A stretch of DNA of 64,000 nt from Ktedonobacter racemifer DSM 44963 (lineage in GTDB: Bacteria > Chloroflexota > Ktedonobacteria > Ktedonobacterales > Ktedonobacteraceae): positions 558,001 through 622,000 of the forward strand of contig NZ_ADVG01000002.1 in NCBI RefSeq assembly GCF_000178855.1, read 5' to 3'. Shown here in pieces: positions 25,936 through 34,675 of the stretch. Position 1 is the stretch's first letter, and each line of letters begins with the position of its first letter. Both the position numbers and the translations under genes were made by a program. Under the pieces are notes generated by a model. It worked only from the letters and a program-made list of their open reading frames with translations, was not told the origin of the DNA and did no database searches.

Positions 25936-27168
25936 ATGCAAACGGTAGTAACAGCGAAACTCAAATTAAATACAACGCCCGAGCAATTCAAGGCATTACG
26001 TACAACGCAACTGGCGTATCGGGATTCTCTCAATTATGTGAGCCAGTACGCCTTTGAGCATGGCAAGATGAGCAATGCTGTTCGTTTGCAAGATGCCACC
26101 TACGAAGAGATCCGCCTCCGTTTTCATCTGCCTTCGCAAATGGCCTGTTCTGTTCCTCGCCAAGTTGGTGCCTCGTATAAAACCCTCTGGACAAAGGTCA
26201 AGAACAATGCTGTTCATCGTAAGGAAGGGAAGACCAAGAAACGCTACAAAGGGCTTGATAAGGCTCCCAAGTTCATCTCCCCCACGTTGACCTATCAGTA
26301 CAAGAAAGACTACACCTTCAAGAAAGAGCAGCAGGTGAGCATCCTGACCCTTGAGGGACGTGTTATCGTGCCCTATACTGGCTACAATAAGCATGTGGCA
26401 TTGATCCAGCGTGGTACGGAGATTGGTGCATCGAAACTCTGGTATGACAAGCCCAAGAAACAATTTTACCTCCTTGTCTCTCTTGAAATTGAGACGGCTG
26501 ATCCTACACCTGAAACACACAAGCAAGTCGTTGGCGTGGATGTGGGGATGCGATACCTTGCCGTCACGGCGACGATGCAAGGGGATTGCACCTTCCATTC
26601 AGGCAAACAGATTGTCCCCAAGGCAAACCACTCCGCACGACTGAGAAAACGTCTGCAAAAGAAAGGCACTCGTTCAGCGACAAGAAGGCTCGTTGCCATC
26701 AGTGGACGAGAGAGACGGTTGAAGCAGAATACCAATCATGTCGTGAGTAAGCGGATTGTCCTACAGCACCCTCAAAGCTTGATTGGACTGGAGCATCTGA
26801 CAGATATTCGAGAGCGTACCAAACGACGCAAAGGCAAAAGTGCAAAACAGCGAAAAGCCAATCGTACCTTCTCCAAATGGTCCTTCGCTGAGTTGCATAG
26901 CATGATTGCCTATAAAGCGCTCTTGCATCGAAGTATGGCGATCAAGGTCGATGCCAACTCTACCTCGCAAGCGTGCCCCAAATGTGGGCACACCTGCAAA
27001 GAGAATAGACCCAACAAAGGATTGCTCTTCGTCTGTCAGAATTGTCAGTACACGCTCCATGCCGATCTGGTTGGTGCAAGAAACATTGCGATGCGAACGC
27101 TTCTTATCCGGCAAGACTGGAGAGGAACGGGCCTCTTGTCAGTACGCGCCTTCTGTGTCGGACGATGA
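25936..27168 (+). CDS. tnpB: RNA-guided nuclease TnpB, intact
   Basis: 410 residues. The split RuvC site is complete: Asp in GVDVGMRYLAV (about residue 203), Glu in SLIGLEHLTDIRER (about 285), Asp in LHADLVGARNIA (about 375). The zinc ribbon CPKCGHTC...CQNC lies at about 346-370. The N-terminal half (wedge and REC regions) is of normal length. TnpB is an RNA-guided DNA nuclease that helps its transposon persist by cutting donor sites lacking the element. Transcription probably starts at the ATG (see promoter entry). No tnpA is next to it, so movement would need a Y1 transposase from elsewhere. Confidence 0.93.
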   Translation: MQTVVTAKLKLNTTPEQFKALRTTQLAYRDSLNYVSQYAFEHGKMSNAVRLQDATYEEIRLRFHLPSQMACSVPRQVGASYKTLWTKVKNNAVHRKEGKTKKRYKGLDKAPKFISPTLTYQYKKDYTFKKEQQVSILTLEGRVIVPYTGYNKHVALIQRGTEIGASKLWYDKPKKQFYLLVSLEIETADPTPETHKQVVGVDVGMRYLAVTATMQGDCTFHSGKQIVPKANHSARLRKRLQKKGTRSATRRLVAISGRERRLKQNTNHVVSKRIVLQHPQSLIGLEHLTDIRERTKRRKGKSAKQRKANRTFSKWSFAELHSMIAYKALLHRSMAIKVDANSTSQACPKCGHTCKENRPNKGLLFVCQNCQYTLHADLVGARNIAMRTLLIRQDWRGTGLLSVRAFCVGR

Positions 27169-27282
27169 AGCCAAAGCCGCACGCCTGAAAAGGTATGCTG
27201 AATTGCGGTGGAGTTCAGACACAACTCCAAGCCCTCGGCTTTAGCCGTAGGGTACTGACCGTAGTGTATAGCCACAAGGAGC

Positions 27283-27332
27283 AAAAAAAAACGGCTGGGA
27301 GAGCATAAGCTATCATATGCTTTCCCAGTCGT
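27283..27332 (-). terminator. Rho-independent terminator for the DUF2795 gene
   Basis: On the minus strand a 17-bp stem (acgactgggaaagcata with its near-perfect partner) is followed by eight T residues; on the plus strand this is gcaaaaaaaaacggctggg and a matching cccagtcgt. It lies about 30 bp beyond the stop of the 27361-27573 gene. Confidence 0.85.
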
Positions 27333-27360
27333 GTCTCTTCCATGTGCGCCTTACACGTGC

Positions 27361-27573
27361 TTATCTCTGACCACGATCCATCTCGCCAATAGCCTTGCTG
27401 ACATCCGTCGGCTTATTGAATGTCTCATTGGGTAAGCGGTTCAGTGCTTGTTCGACTTGCGTATCGGCTCCATGTTGCTTGGCATAGTTGATCACTTCTT
27501 GTTTGTCGGCCGGATAGTCCATTCCCTTGAGGCACTTCTCGACCTGAGCGGGATTCGCTGGTTGTTGTGACAT
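27361..27573 (-). CDS. DUF2795 domain protein
   Basis: 70 residues, essentially one DUF2795 domain: LKGMDYPADKQEVINYAKQ (the YPAxKxEL motif), then ALNRLPNETFNKPTDVSKAI (the LPDxxYxSPADV motif). Such proteins are small and soluble, and no biochemical role is established. A good ribosome site (taggaga) lies 9 nt before the ATG, and a strong terminator follows. Single gene. The 290-bp region upstream (27574-27864) has no other gene. Confidence 0.82.
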   Translation of the reverse strand: MSQQPANPAQVEKCLKGMDYPADKQEVINYAKQHGADTQVEQALNRLPNETFNKPTDVSKAIGEMDRGQR

Positions 27574-27864
27574 ATCACTATTCTCCTATTTTCCTGTTTT
27601 TTCCAATACATGGTCGTATGTACGACGTGGAACACACGTCTGTGTTGTATCCACGCAATCATCTTGAAACAGAGGAGGTTCTGATTGCTTGCCGATTCTC
27701 GTTTCCTTCGCCGGTGCGGAAGAAAGGAGAACAGGAGGAAAGCTTTCTGCTCGCTCTGTCGTCCTTCATTAGTATGAAGAAGATGAAAAAATAGCATATG
27801 TTGGGGTATCAACCTAACAGAATGGACAGGACGAAGAAACTACACAAATGCAGTGGCAGCGTGT

Positions 27865-28066
27865 TTACTTAAAAAAGGCATGTGCCCATAAAAATGTCCC
27901 AATACCAGCGAGTTGAGCACATTGCTCATCGTTTGCAGTATCTCCAATCAACACGGCTTGTGCCAGATTGATTGTATGCGTTCGCGCCAGATCGAAAACC
28001 ATTCCAGGTTGTGGCTTACGGCAAGGGCAGCCGGCGAGCGGATGATGCATACAGATGCGATAGTCA
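27865..28066 (-). pseudogene. C-terminal part of an interrupted HAD phosphatase
   Basis: About 65 codons: DYRICMHHPLAGCPCRKPQP then MVFDLARTHTINLAQAVLIG and DTANDEQCAQLAGIGTF. This is the C-terminal half of a HAD-type phosphatase of the GmhB/histidinol-phosphatase group: zinc-binding HHP...GCPCRKP loop, the catalytic Lys, and the GDTxxD motif. The N-terminal half lies at 30080-30339, beyond a 2013-bp TnpB element. Joining position 30080 to 28066 on the minus strand gives GTG ATT ACT GAC TAT, an uninterrupted V-I-T-D-Y frame. Confidence 0.92.
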
Positions 28067-28107
28067 CTGAGGCCTCTCCGGCATACATGCACGGAGGTTC
28101 CTGTTCC

Positions 28108-29680
28108 TCACCCACCGTTTCCGGCCTCTCCCGAAGGAGAAACCGGCTCTTGGTGGAGATAGGCAGGACTTTTCAGCCGACGCGCTCCGGCACGGGCAGC
28201 TCCGCTTTTGCGTCGAGCCACTAAGCCCATGCTTCGGGGCAAGGGCTGCCCCTCATTTGCACGTTGTTGAAGCTCCTCCATCACGGCTTGCAGGCGCGGC
28301 TCCGCACCTTCCCAGATAGGCTGGGTGATAGAGGGCATCGTTTGCTGCGGTTCCAGGTAGGCCAGCAAGAATGCCGAGTAGAGATCACGCTGCACCGGCC
28401 CGAATCTGCAAGGACATTGGTGCCAGCGCTCTGATCTTGGCTTCTTGTGATACTGCCCCGACTTCTGGCAGTACTGAGAGAGTCTGGTCTGGTAGGCTGA
28501 GGCTTCGTGCAGGGTGCCGCCAGTTTTTGCAACTATGCGAGTCAAATGCGCTAGAAACATCCCTGGTGCGCGAAGTCCGATGCTCCGACCATACTGCTTC
28601 TGCCATCCTTTGAACGAGGTTTTCTCTATGGTGATCGTGTTCCCCACCGAAGCGATGCGATGAGCCAGATTGCCATGCAGACTCTTGCGGTGTGCTGCGA
28701 GTCTGCGCTCAGTATTGGCGTGTTGTCTCCTGGTCGCCTGGTACCGCTTGCTCTCCTTCCAACGCAGGCGTTTGCCCGACTTCACCCGGCCTTGCTCATC
28801 GTAGTTTTCTGGATTGTTGGCACGGCGTTGCCGGTCCATTTTCCGTTGGATGCGCCGCTTTTTTCGGGCGTTCTGGGTTAATTCCTCGCAGAACGTGACC
28901 AGATCGGCTTTGCCCTCGCGCGGCACAATGGCAAGGCTGGAGGGGCCGATATCCAGACCAATCGTGTCGGTTCCGGTCTGCACGTGCTTTTTCTTGATGA
29001 GTGCGTGCCCCTCTAAGATGAGCTGGACGCGCATAGCGATTGCCATCGTGATCGGCCCCTTGAGCGGATGGCGAGGAAGCCTTGCGGCGGACCAGGCGGA
29101 CATATTTGATCTTGTGGCGCATACCATGCTGGATCACGGGATCGTGCCAGTCGATGATCGCCGGAATGACCTCTTGGTTCCAGATCAAGAAGCCACCGTC
29201 TCCCGCATTGGGGTCCAGCACGAAGCGCATGCCGGCGTCGTTGCGTTTGCCCTCCACGCTATCAATGCCACGTCCCTTGCTGCGGAAGCGTACTCGTTTG
29301 GCTTTCCCAACACAGACCCGATTGACCGCCTGATAGGCGCGAGTCGCAAGGGTTTGAGCCATGGTGCTCTCGATGTGGTCGACGATCCAGGAGACACGGG
29401 CACGCTTGGCAGACTCGTGCATCTCATATTCCGAGAAGTGGTATTTTGTGCGTAAGGCAGAAAAAGCCTGAGCGCGTTTCTGTTTGTGCGAGTGTGGGAG
29501 AGCCCGCGCCTTGTTCCATGCCGGATCATTGCGCATGCATCGGAGCCGCTTCATGGCTTCAGCAAGCAGAGCGTTGTAGAGGCACCGAGCCGCTTCCAGG
29601 TGCGCACGTACATGGCGTTCCTGGCTCCAATCGACTTGGAGAGGGAGTTCAAGAAGAAAGGTCGGTGTCGCGGGCTCGCT
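28108..29680 (-). pseudogene. tnpB: Decayed TnpB of element copy 1
   Basis: Relative of the intact copy at 40178-41815. The N-terminal frame (TPTFLLELPLQVDW near 29670, on to GADHDGNRYA near 29030) has no start codon: a TGA sits just upstream. A one-base shift near 29030 joins it to the second frame (RVQLILEGHALIKKKH onward), which runs to 28108. The RuvC-I Asp (GLDIGPSSLAIVP) and the Glu of TIEKTSFKGWQKQ are still there, but the first zinc-ribbon pair is damaged (CQKS for CHGC). So there are at least two lesions, and the protein should not be made. Confidence 0.85.
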
Positions 29681-29769
29681 TCATGACGTGCTTTGCCTTC
29701 CGATGCAGAGTATCTCTTGAGAAAGAGACGGGACAGCTGCCCGTCCCTCGTGTCTTTCCACACGTTCAC

Positions 29770-29910
29770 ATGTCTACACAGCTATTCCAGTTGGGCAGGC
29801 TTCTTCCGGTAACTCGACGACGTACCGTTCGGAAATGGATTCGTGAGAAGCAACTCCGTGCGATTACGTTAGGTCGAAGAGGAGGATACCGGATCCGGCG
29901 TTCTGACTGA
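29770..29910 (+). CDS. 46-residue helix-turn-helix protein inside TnpB element copy 1
   Basis: MSTQLFQLGRLLPVTRRRTV then RKWIREKQLRAITLGRRGGY and RIRRSD: a MerR/excisionase-like winged helix (turn plus WIREKQLRAI-x-LGRRGGYRI wing), ending earlier than usual excisionases. It reads away from tnpB, between its 5' end and the left end of the element; the two longer copies elsewhere have no room for it. It may be the DNA-binding head of a lost IS607-type recombinase or an accessory regulator of the element. There is no clear ribosome site. Confidence 0.5.
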   Translation: MSTQLFQLGRLLPVTRRRTVRKWIREKQLRAITLGRRGGYRIRRSD

Positions 29911-30079
29911 AAGGAGTTTCGCGCGCAAGCGTGAGACAAGAGAAGACGATGATCTTTCTTCATCTTGTGGAGAACACAGTACGAAAGAAGAGTGATGCTT
30001 CCCCTCCACCCAACCAGCCCGAAAGGAACGCCCATTCATCCCCGCCTTAGAAAAAGCGGGGCTTTCTGGGCCGTTCTCT

Positions 30080-30339
30080 GTAATCACCTGCCCAACCACA
30101 GCATTGATCTGATCAAGAAAGCCTCGTGCTGTCGCTTCAGAGAGTTGCCCCAAAGCCACAGCTGCTTGATTGGTAATAACAAACACAGGTGTTCCGCGTA
30201 GAGGCAAAAGATGATCTCTCACACCTGGCAACAGCGTGACCTTCCCCGTCTCAGAGCAGGCGATCTCATCCTGCTCAAGGGCAAGTAATGTGCCGCCCAG
30301 GTCAAAGAAGTAGGCACTGTAGTGTTTTTCTATGATCAT
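30080..30339 (-). pseudogene. N-terminal part of an interrupted HAD phosphatase
   Basis: About 86 codons: HYSAYFFDLGGTLLALEQDE carries the DxGGTL motif, with Gly in place of the second Asp. This is followed by LLPGVRDHLLPLRGTPVFVI and TNQAAVALG (motif II) and ends at INAVVGQVIT. After that, the frame runs into the TnpB element. The C-terminal half is at 27865-28066. Its ATG overlaps the stop of the decarboxylase gene by 4 bp (ATGA), so it was the last gene of that operon. Motif I reads DLGGT rather than DxDGT, so even the original enzyme may have been unusual. Confidence 0.9.
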
Positions 30340-31817
30340 TGCTCCTGCTTTCGGGAAAGCTCTGCTGCGTGTCGCACGCTCTCCAATAAGATCCTGAGAT
30401 CATCCGAGGTTGTGGTATCGTGAAGAATGCAAGCACGCAACGCAAACTGGCCGTGGAGGACAGTACTGGTGAGAAAGGCTTCTCCTGCCAATTGGAGCAA
30501 AGGAACCAGAGCACGGTTCATCTGCTCAATACCCTCCTCATCTCCTTTCCGTTCCAAGGGGAGGTAACGGAAACAGACGATAGACAGCGTCACTGGAGCA
30601 ACACGTTCAAAGTCAGGAGCGGCATCAATCAGCGATGCCAGCTGCCGCGCAAGAGTATTGTGATGCTGGATACGCTGTACCAGACCCTGACGTCCCGTGG
30701 TTTGTAAGACCATCCATACCTTCAGTGCGCGAAAACCACGAGTTTGCTGGAAACCATACTCGGAGAACCAGGGGAGATTCGCAAAACCTTTGCCTTCTTC
30801 AAGCTGCAGATAGGGAGGGACAAGGCTAAAGGTTTCACGAAGCAGGTGTTTATCTGAAACCAGGGCACAACCACATTCGACGGGGACCGAGAGCCATTTG
30901 TGCGGATCGATGGCGACCGACTGCGCGCGTTCAAATCCCTCAAACAGGGGTGCAACCTGCGGATCCACTTTGCCGAACGCGCCATAGGCCCCATCCACAT
31001 GCAACCAGAGTGACTCTTCTGCACACATATCTGCCAGGAGAGACAAAGGATCGATTGCCCCGGTATTGACCGTTCCTGCACTTGCCGCCACACAAAAAGG
31101 CTGCCGCCCCGCAGCTCGGTCAGCTTGAATGGCTGCTCGAAGTGCAGTCACATCCATCCGAAAGGTTGAATCGGTTGGAAGCAGGTGCAAGGAGTTGCTA
31201 CCGAGGCCAAGCATCTCGGCAGCTTTGCGAATGCATCCGTGCCCTTCTTCCGAGAGATAGAGGACCAAATCTGGATTCTGTGCTTGCAGCCCTCGTTCCC
31301 GTACGTTCCATCCCGCTTCTTTCGCCGCCCAGAAGCGCGCTGCTGCCAGGCAGGTCAACGTTGCCATCGAGGCCCCACTCACGAAAAGCCCCATACTTTT
31401 CTCTTGAGGGAAACCGATCAATTCCATCAGCCAGCGGATGACGCTGTATTCTAGATAAATGGCCGCGTGATCTCCCCCTGCGCAGCTGGGATTGAGGGTC
31501 GCCGCCAAGAATTCAGCGAGAATGCCAGGTAGCGCGGGAGGCGAATTGACCCAGCCGAAAAAGCGAGGATGCCCATTGCCCATGGGATGGGTAAAAAGAC
31601 GATCCCGAATAGTGACCAGCAGTTCTTCTGGCGGTATTCCCTCTTCGGACAAGTCCTGGGTCAGTAACGCCTGTCGCTCATCAGGAGTCATAGGGACGAA
31701 TACAGGGCGATCTCGGAGAGTTTCCAGGTAATCGGCGGCCATATCGACTGCCAGATGGCCGAGTCGGCGAAACGTGACCAGATCCTCTACAAGAGGAGAT
31801 ACGAAGGAATCAGACAT
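30336..31817 (-). CDS. PLP-dependent amino acid decarboxylase (group II, AADC-like)
   Basis: 493 residues, the normal length. It has an N-terminal swinging segment and HPRFFGWVNSPPALPGILAE typical of aromatic-L-amino-acid decarboxylases. Next come SGASMATLTCLAAAR (PLP phosphate cradle), HVDGAYGAFG (Asp bonding the pyridine N) and AIDPHKWLSVPVECG, where Lys307 should carry PLP. The substrate is probably an aromatic or related amino acid, but tyrosine, tryptophan and others cannot be told apart. It lies between an upstream XRE-cupin regulator (13-bp gap) and the now broken HAD gene (4-bp overlap). Confidence 0.9.
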   Translation of the reverse strand: MSDSFVSPLVEDLVTFRRLGHLAVDMAADYLETLRDRPVFVPMTPDERQALLTQDLSEEGIPPEELLVTIRDRLFTHPMGNGHPRFFGWVNSPPALPGILAEFLAATLNPSCAGGDHAAIYLEYSVIRWLMELIGFPQEKSMGLFVSGASMATLTCLAAARFWAAKEAGWNVRERGLQAQNPDLVLYLSEEGHGCIRKAAEMLGLGSNSLHLLPTDSTFRMDVTALRAAIQADRAAGRQPFCVAASAGTVNTGAIDPLSLLADMCAEESLWLHVDGAYGAFGKVDPQVAPLFEGFERAQSVAIDPHKWLSVPVECGCALVSDKHLLRETFSLVPPYLQLEEGKGFANLPWFSEYGFQQTRGFRALKVWMVLQTTGRQGLVQRIQHHNTLARQLASLIDAAPDFERVAPVTLSIVCFRYLPLERKGDEEGIEQMNRALVPLLQLAGEAFLTSTVLHGQFALRACILHDTTTSDDLRILLESVRHAAELSRKQEQ

Positions 31818-31830
31818 ACAACGAACTCAC

Positions 31831-32442
31831 TTATCTATGATGAACATGTGGAACGGGAGAGGGTGGAATCTCCATCACAAGGTAATAGGTGCAGGGCTTT
31901 TCCCCTAGATTGGTAAAAGCATGATGACAGTCTCCAGTATAATAGATACTGTCTCCGGCCTGGAGCAGATAGACAGTGCCGTTCAAGGTCAGTTGCAAGG
32001 TTCCTTCTTCGACAGCGATATATTCGCGTGAACCAGTGCCGTGAGGAAGAAAGACCCCCGCATCAACTCCTGGCAAGATGGTGGTACGCATAAACTCAAA
32101 CTCTATTCCAGGCAAAACGGGAGAGAGAATGCGCCGCTCCCAACCTGACGGGTCTTGTACAACCTCTTGCTCCCTATGACGCAGAACAATCACCTTTGCT
32201 TGTTGTTCTTCTTCAAGAAACCGAGCGAGACTGGTTCCCAAGGCTGTTGCAATAGAATCAAGCACGAGGACGGATGGCACTTTTTTGCCGCGCTCAATAT
32301 CAGAGAGCATGCTACTGCTGACTCCAGATTGTGAAGAAAGGACCTCAAGAGAGAGATGCCGACGGAGTCGTTCCGAACGAATACGCGCTCCTAAGTCAGT
32401 CAGATCAAGTCCACTCCCCAAACGTGGCATTGGTACTTCCAT
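31831..32442 (-). CDS. XRE-family regulator with C-terminal cupin
   Basis: 203 residues. Helix-turn-helix of the Cro/CI type at about 17-75 (LGARIRSERLRRHLSLEVLS then SQSGVSSSMLSDIERGK), and a small-molecule-binding cupin at about 110-195 (HGTGSREYIAVEEG...AGDSIYYTGDCHHAF). This architecture is common in regulators of amine and amino acid metabolism. The start at 32442 has ggaggtg 8 nt upstream; an ATG four codons later is possible. It is the first gene of the unit that includes the decarboxylase, and it has a strong promoter (32466-32494). Confidence 0.9.
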   Translation of the reverse strand: MEVPMPRLGSGLDLTDLGARIRSERLRRHLSLEVLSSQSGVSSSMLSDIERGKKVPSVLVLDSIATALGTSLARFLEEEQQAKVIVLRHREQEVVQDPSGWERRILSPVLPGIEFEFMRTTILPGVDAGVFLPHGTGSREYIAVEEGTLQLTLNGTVYLLQAGDSIYYTGDCHHAFTNLGEKPCTYYLVMEIPPSPVPHVHHR

Positions 32443-32465
32443 AACAAAATCACCTCCATAGAGAA

Positions 32466-32494
32466 ATTATATTCGCTATAGAGGAATTTGACAA
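32466..32494 (-). promoter_or_regulatory. Sigma-70-type promoter of the regulator/decarboxylase operon
   Basis: On the minus strand: -35 TTGTCA (32494-32489), 17-bp spacer, -10 TATAAT (32471-32466), 24 bp before the start codon of the XRE-cupin gene. Confidence 0.78.
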
Positions 32495-32625
32495 GAGAGA
32501 AGGTACGACCACTATTCCCTTTTTCTCAAATAACTCATGGATGTCGCTCTGTATGTCCTCTATGTCATAGGGCGGAGTGATAGCCGCTGACGTCATTCAC
32601 GTCGTCCTAATTGTTCTCTCATCCT

Positions 32626-34314
32626 CTAGTGAATGGCTGACTTCCAATCTGCGGTCTCAGGATTCTTCTTGTCATAGAATGGGCGGCGACTGTGGACTAT
32701 GGGTATGGTAAGGAAGTTATACTTCTTCGGCGGCGATGTCGTATCCCACTCCAGGGTAAAGCCGTCCCAGGGATCATTCCCTACCTTCTGACCCGACTTC
32801 ATGCTTGTGACAAAGTTGCAGAGGAAGACCATGACCGCGATACCAATCAAGAAGGCTCCAATTGTCGACATCAGGTTCAATTCGTTCCAACCTAAATTCG
32901 CTGGATAGGTATAGACGCGACGTGGCATGCCCAGTAGCCCCAGGATATGCATGGGGAAGAATGCCAGGTTCATACCAATCATCATCAGCCAGAATTGAAT
33001 ATGTGCCAGCCTCTCATTCATCAATTTGCCGGTCATCTTGGGAAACCAGTAGAAGAGGCCCGCGAAGATTGCCATTACGCTACCACCGAAGAGCACGTAG
33101 TGAATGTGCGAGACCACAAAATAGCTGTCCGTGGCCTGGTAGTCAAAAGGCACAACAGCCAGCGCGGCCCCATTCAAACCACCGATGAGGAACATAGCAA
33201 TAAAACCGAGCGCGAAGATCATAGGAGCTTTAAAGCTCAATTTCCCCTTGTAGATCGTTCCCAGCCAGTTGAAGATCTTTACGGCGGTTGGTACCGCGAT
33301 GAGAACCGTGCTGGAGGCGAAGAACGCCTGTGCGACAGGTGGCAGACCAACGGCAAACATGTGATGTGCCCAGACAGTGAAACTCAAGAAGCCAATCGCC
33401 ACACCAGACCACGCGATAAAAGTATAACCAAAGATGGGTTTGCGTGAGAAGACCGGCAAGACCTCCGAGACAATACCGAAAGCCGGCAGAATCAGGATAT
33501 ATACCTCAGGATGACCAAATGACCAGAACAAATGTTGCCACAGAAGCGGGTCACCACCATAGGCAAACTGATAGAAATGCGTCCCAAGATGGCGATCCAG
33601 CAGCAGCATCAGACTCGCCGCCGTCAGACTTGGCATTGCGAATAATATCAGAAACGCCATGACCAGGATCATCCACGTGAAGAGCGGTATACGGTTAATG
33701 CTCATGCCAGGCGCGCGCATCTTTAGAATCGTCACAACAAAGTTAAGCGATCCTGCGATTGAGGAGATGCCAAGCATGGTTATACCCAGAATCCAGAAAT
33801 CCGCGTTCATCCCAGGTGTACACTGATAGGCATGGATACCGCAGGCATTTGCCGTCAGACTCAAAGGAGCGTACATGAACCAGCCCCCATTAGGGGCCAC
33901 GCTCAACAGAAAGCTGGACTGTAAGAAGAGGCTACCAAAAAGCAAGATCCAGTACGCAAAGGCATTCATGCGCGGGAATGCCATATCGCGTGCTCCAAGC
34001 ATCAGAGGTACAACATAGTTGCCCAGCCCCGACAATATCGGCATGACGAATAAGAAGATCATCGTCGTGCCGTGCATCGTGAAAATCTGGTTATATTCTT
34101 CGGGACTGAGCACTTTCCCATTGGGGACCGCCAGTTGTGCCCGAATGAAGAGTGCCTCCACACCGCCGATCAGGAAGAAGAAGAAAGCCGTGACAATGTA
34201 CATGATGCCGATCTCTTTGTGATCGGTTGTCGTGAGCCAGCTACCAATATAGGTATCACTCAAGTGCCTCTCACGTACGCTCACTGACTCTCTATTACTA
34301 GTGCGAGTTGCCAT
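32626..34314 (-). CDS. ctaD: Cytochrome c oxidase subunit I (orphan)
   Basis: 562 residues with about 12-14 membrane spans. Metal ligands are all visible: heme a His in TMHGTTMIF; CuB ligands in FGHPEVYILILP (His and the cross-linking Tyr) and in WAHHMF; the heme a3/heme a His pair in SHIHYVLFGG. The residues identify an A-type heme-copper oxidase that reduces O2 and pumps protons. I prefer the ATG at 34314 (ggaga 8 nt upstream); a TTG at 34329 is an alternative. No subunit II or III, or assembly gene, flanks it, which is unusual since ctaC and ctaE normally sit alongside. The 345-bp region upstream has no gene. Confidence 0.93.
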   Translation of the reverse strand: MATRTSNRESVSVRERHLSDTYIGSWLTTTDHKEIGIMYIVTAFFFFLIGGVEALFIRAQLAVPNGKVLSPEEYNQIFTMHGTTMIFLFVMPILSGLGNYVVPLMLGARDMAFPRMNAFAYWILLFGSLFLQSSFLLSVAPNGGWFMYAPLSLTANACGIHAYQCTPGMNADFWILGITMLGISSIAGSLNFVVTILKMRAPGMSINRIPLFTWMILVMAFLILFAMPSLTAASLMLLLDRHLGTHFYQFAYGGDPLLWQHLFWSFGHPEVYILILPAFGIVSEVLPVFSRKPIFGYTFIAWSGVAIGFLSFTVWAHHMFAVGLPPVAQAFFASSTVLIAVPTAVKIFNWLGTIYKGKLSFKAPMIFALGFIAMFLIGGLNGAALAVVPFDYQATDSYFVVSHIHYVLFGGSVMAIFAGLFYWFPKMTGKLMNERLAHIQFWLMMIGMNLAFFPMHILGLLGMPRRVYTYPANLGWNELNLMSTIGAFLIGIAVMVFLCNFVTSMKSGQKVGNDPWDGFTLEWDTTSPPKKYNFLTIPIVHSRRPFYDKKNPETADWKSAIH

Positions 34315-34675
34315 ATATGATTTCTCCAAAACATCTCTTCTATACCAACACTAGTAACATCACATACTTCATTTTATCTTTTAAGTATAGTCAATGCAAT
34401 CTCAAGATATTCTCCCCTGTGTTTTAAGGATCAGTCACGTAAAAATATCACTCAACGTGATTCTAGGTGTTCCTAAAATGTTCTCACAATCTTCCTCACA
34501 GAAAAATCTCAACCTAATAGTCAAGAAGCGCACAACTCCTGAGAGTGACAATCTGTAGACACTCGACGACTTCGTCTTAGAGACAGCAAAGGATGATTGT
34601 CAGGATGACTAGGAACATGTGGTTCTAGAGTGAGGCATAGTACCTTGGCGATCTTCTCCCGAAAGGAGAACTATC

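Larger units (their letters stand above)
25788..27262 (+). mobile_element. TnpB-only IS200/IS605-type element (IS1341 group)
   Basis: An intact tnpB without a Y1 transposase gene lies between a left hairpin (25788-25838) and a right hairpin (ccctcggc / gccgtaggg, 27232-27252) that follows the tnpB stop by about 65 bp. The right hairpin resembles the conserved 3' ends from which guide RNAs of TnpB are made. The exact borders are estimated. Confidence 0.6.
28067..30079 (-). mobile_element. TnpB element, copy 1 (2013 bp), inserted in a HAD gene 3' of TTAC
   Basis: Borders are exact because the interrupted HAD gene can be rejoined in frame. Read on the minus strand, the left end follows GATTAC with AGAGAACGG and a short hairpin (CCCCGC...GCGGGG); the right end finishes ...GGAGAGGCCTCAG. 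These ends match those of copies at 40165-41988 and 61074-62912. It holds a decayed tnpB and, divergently, a 46-codon helix-turn-helix gene. No Y1 transposase. Confidence 0.88.

Noticed and set aside
29446..29769. Longer start for the helix-turn-helix frame
   Set aside because: The extra part is antisense to the decayed tnpB; only the last 46 codons look like a protein.
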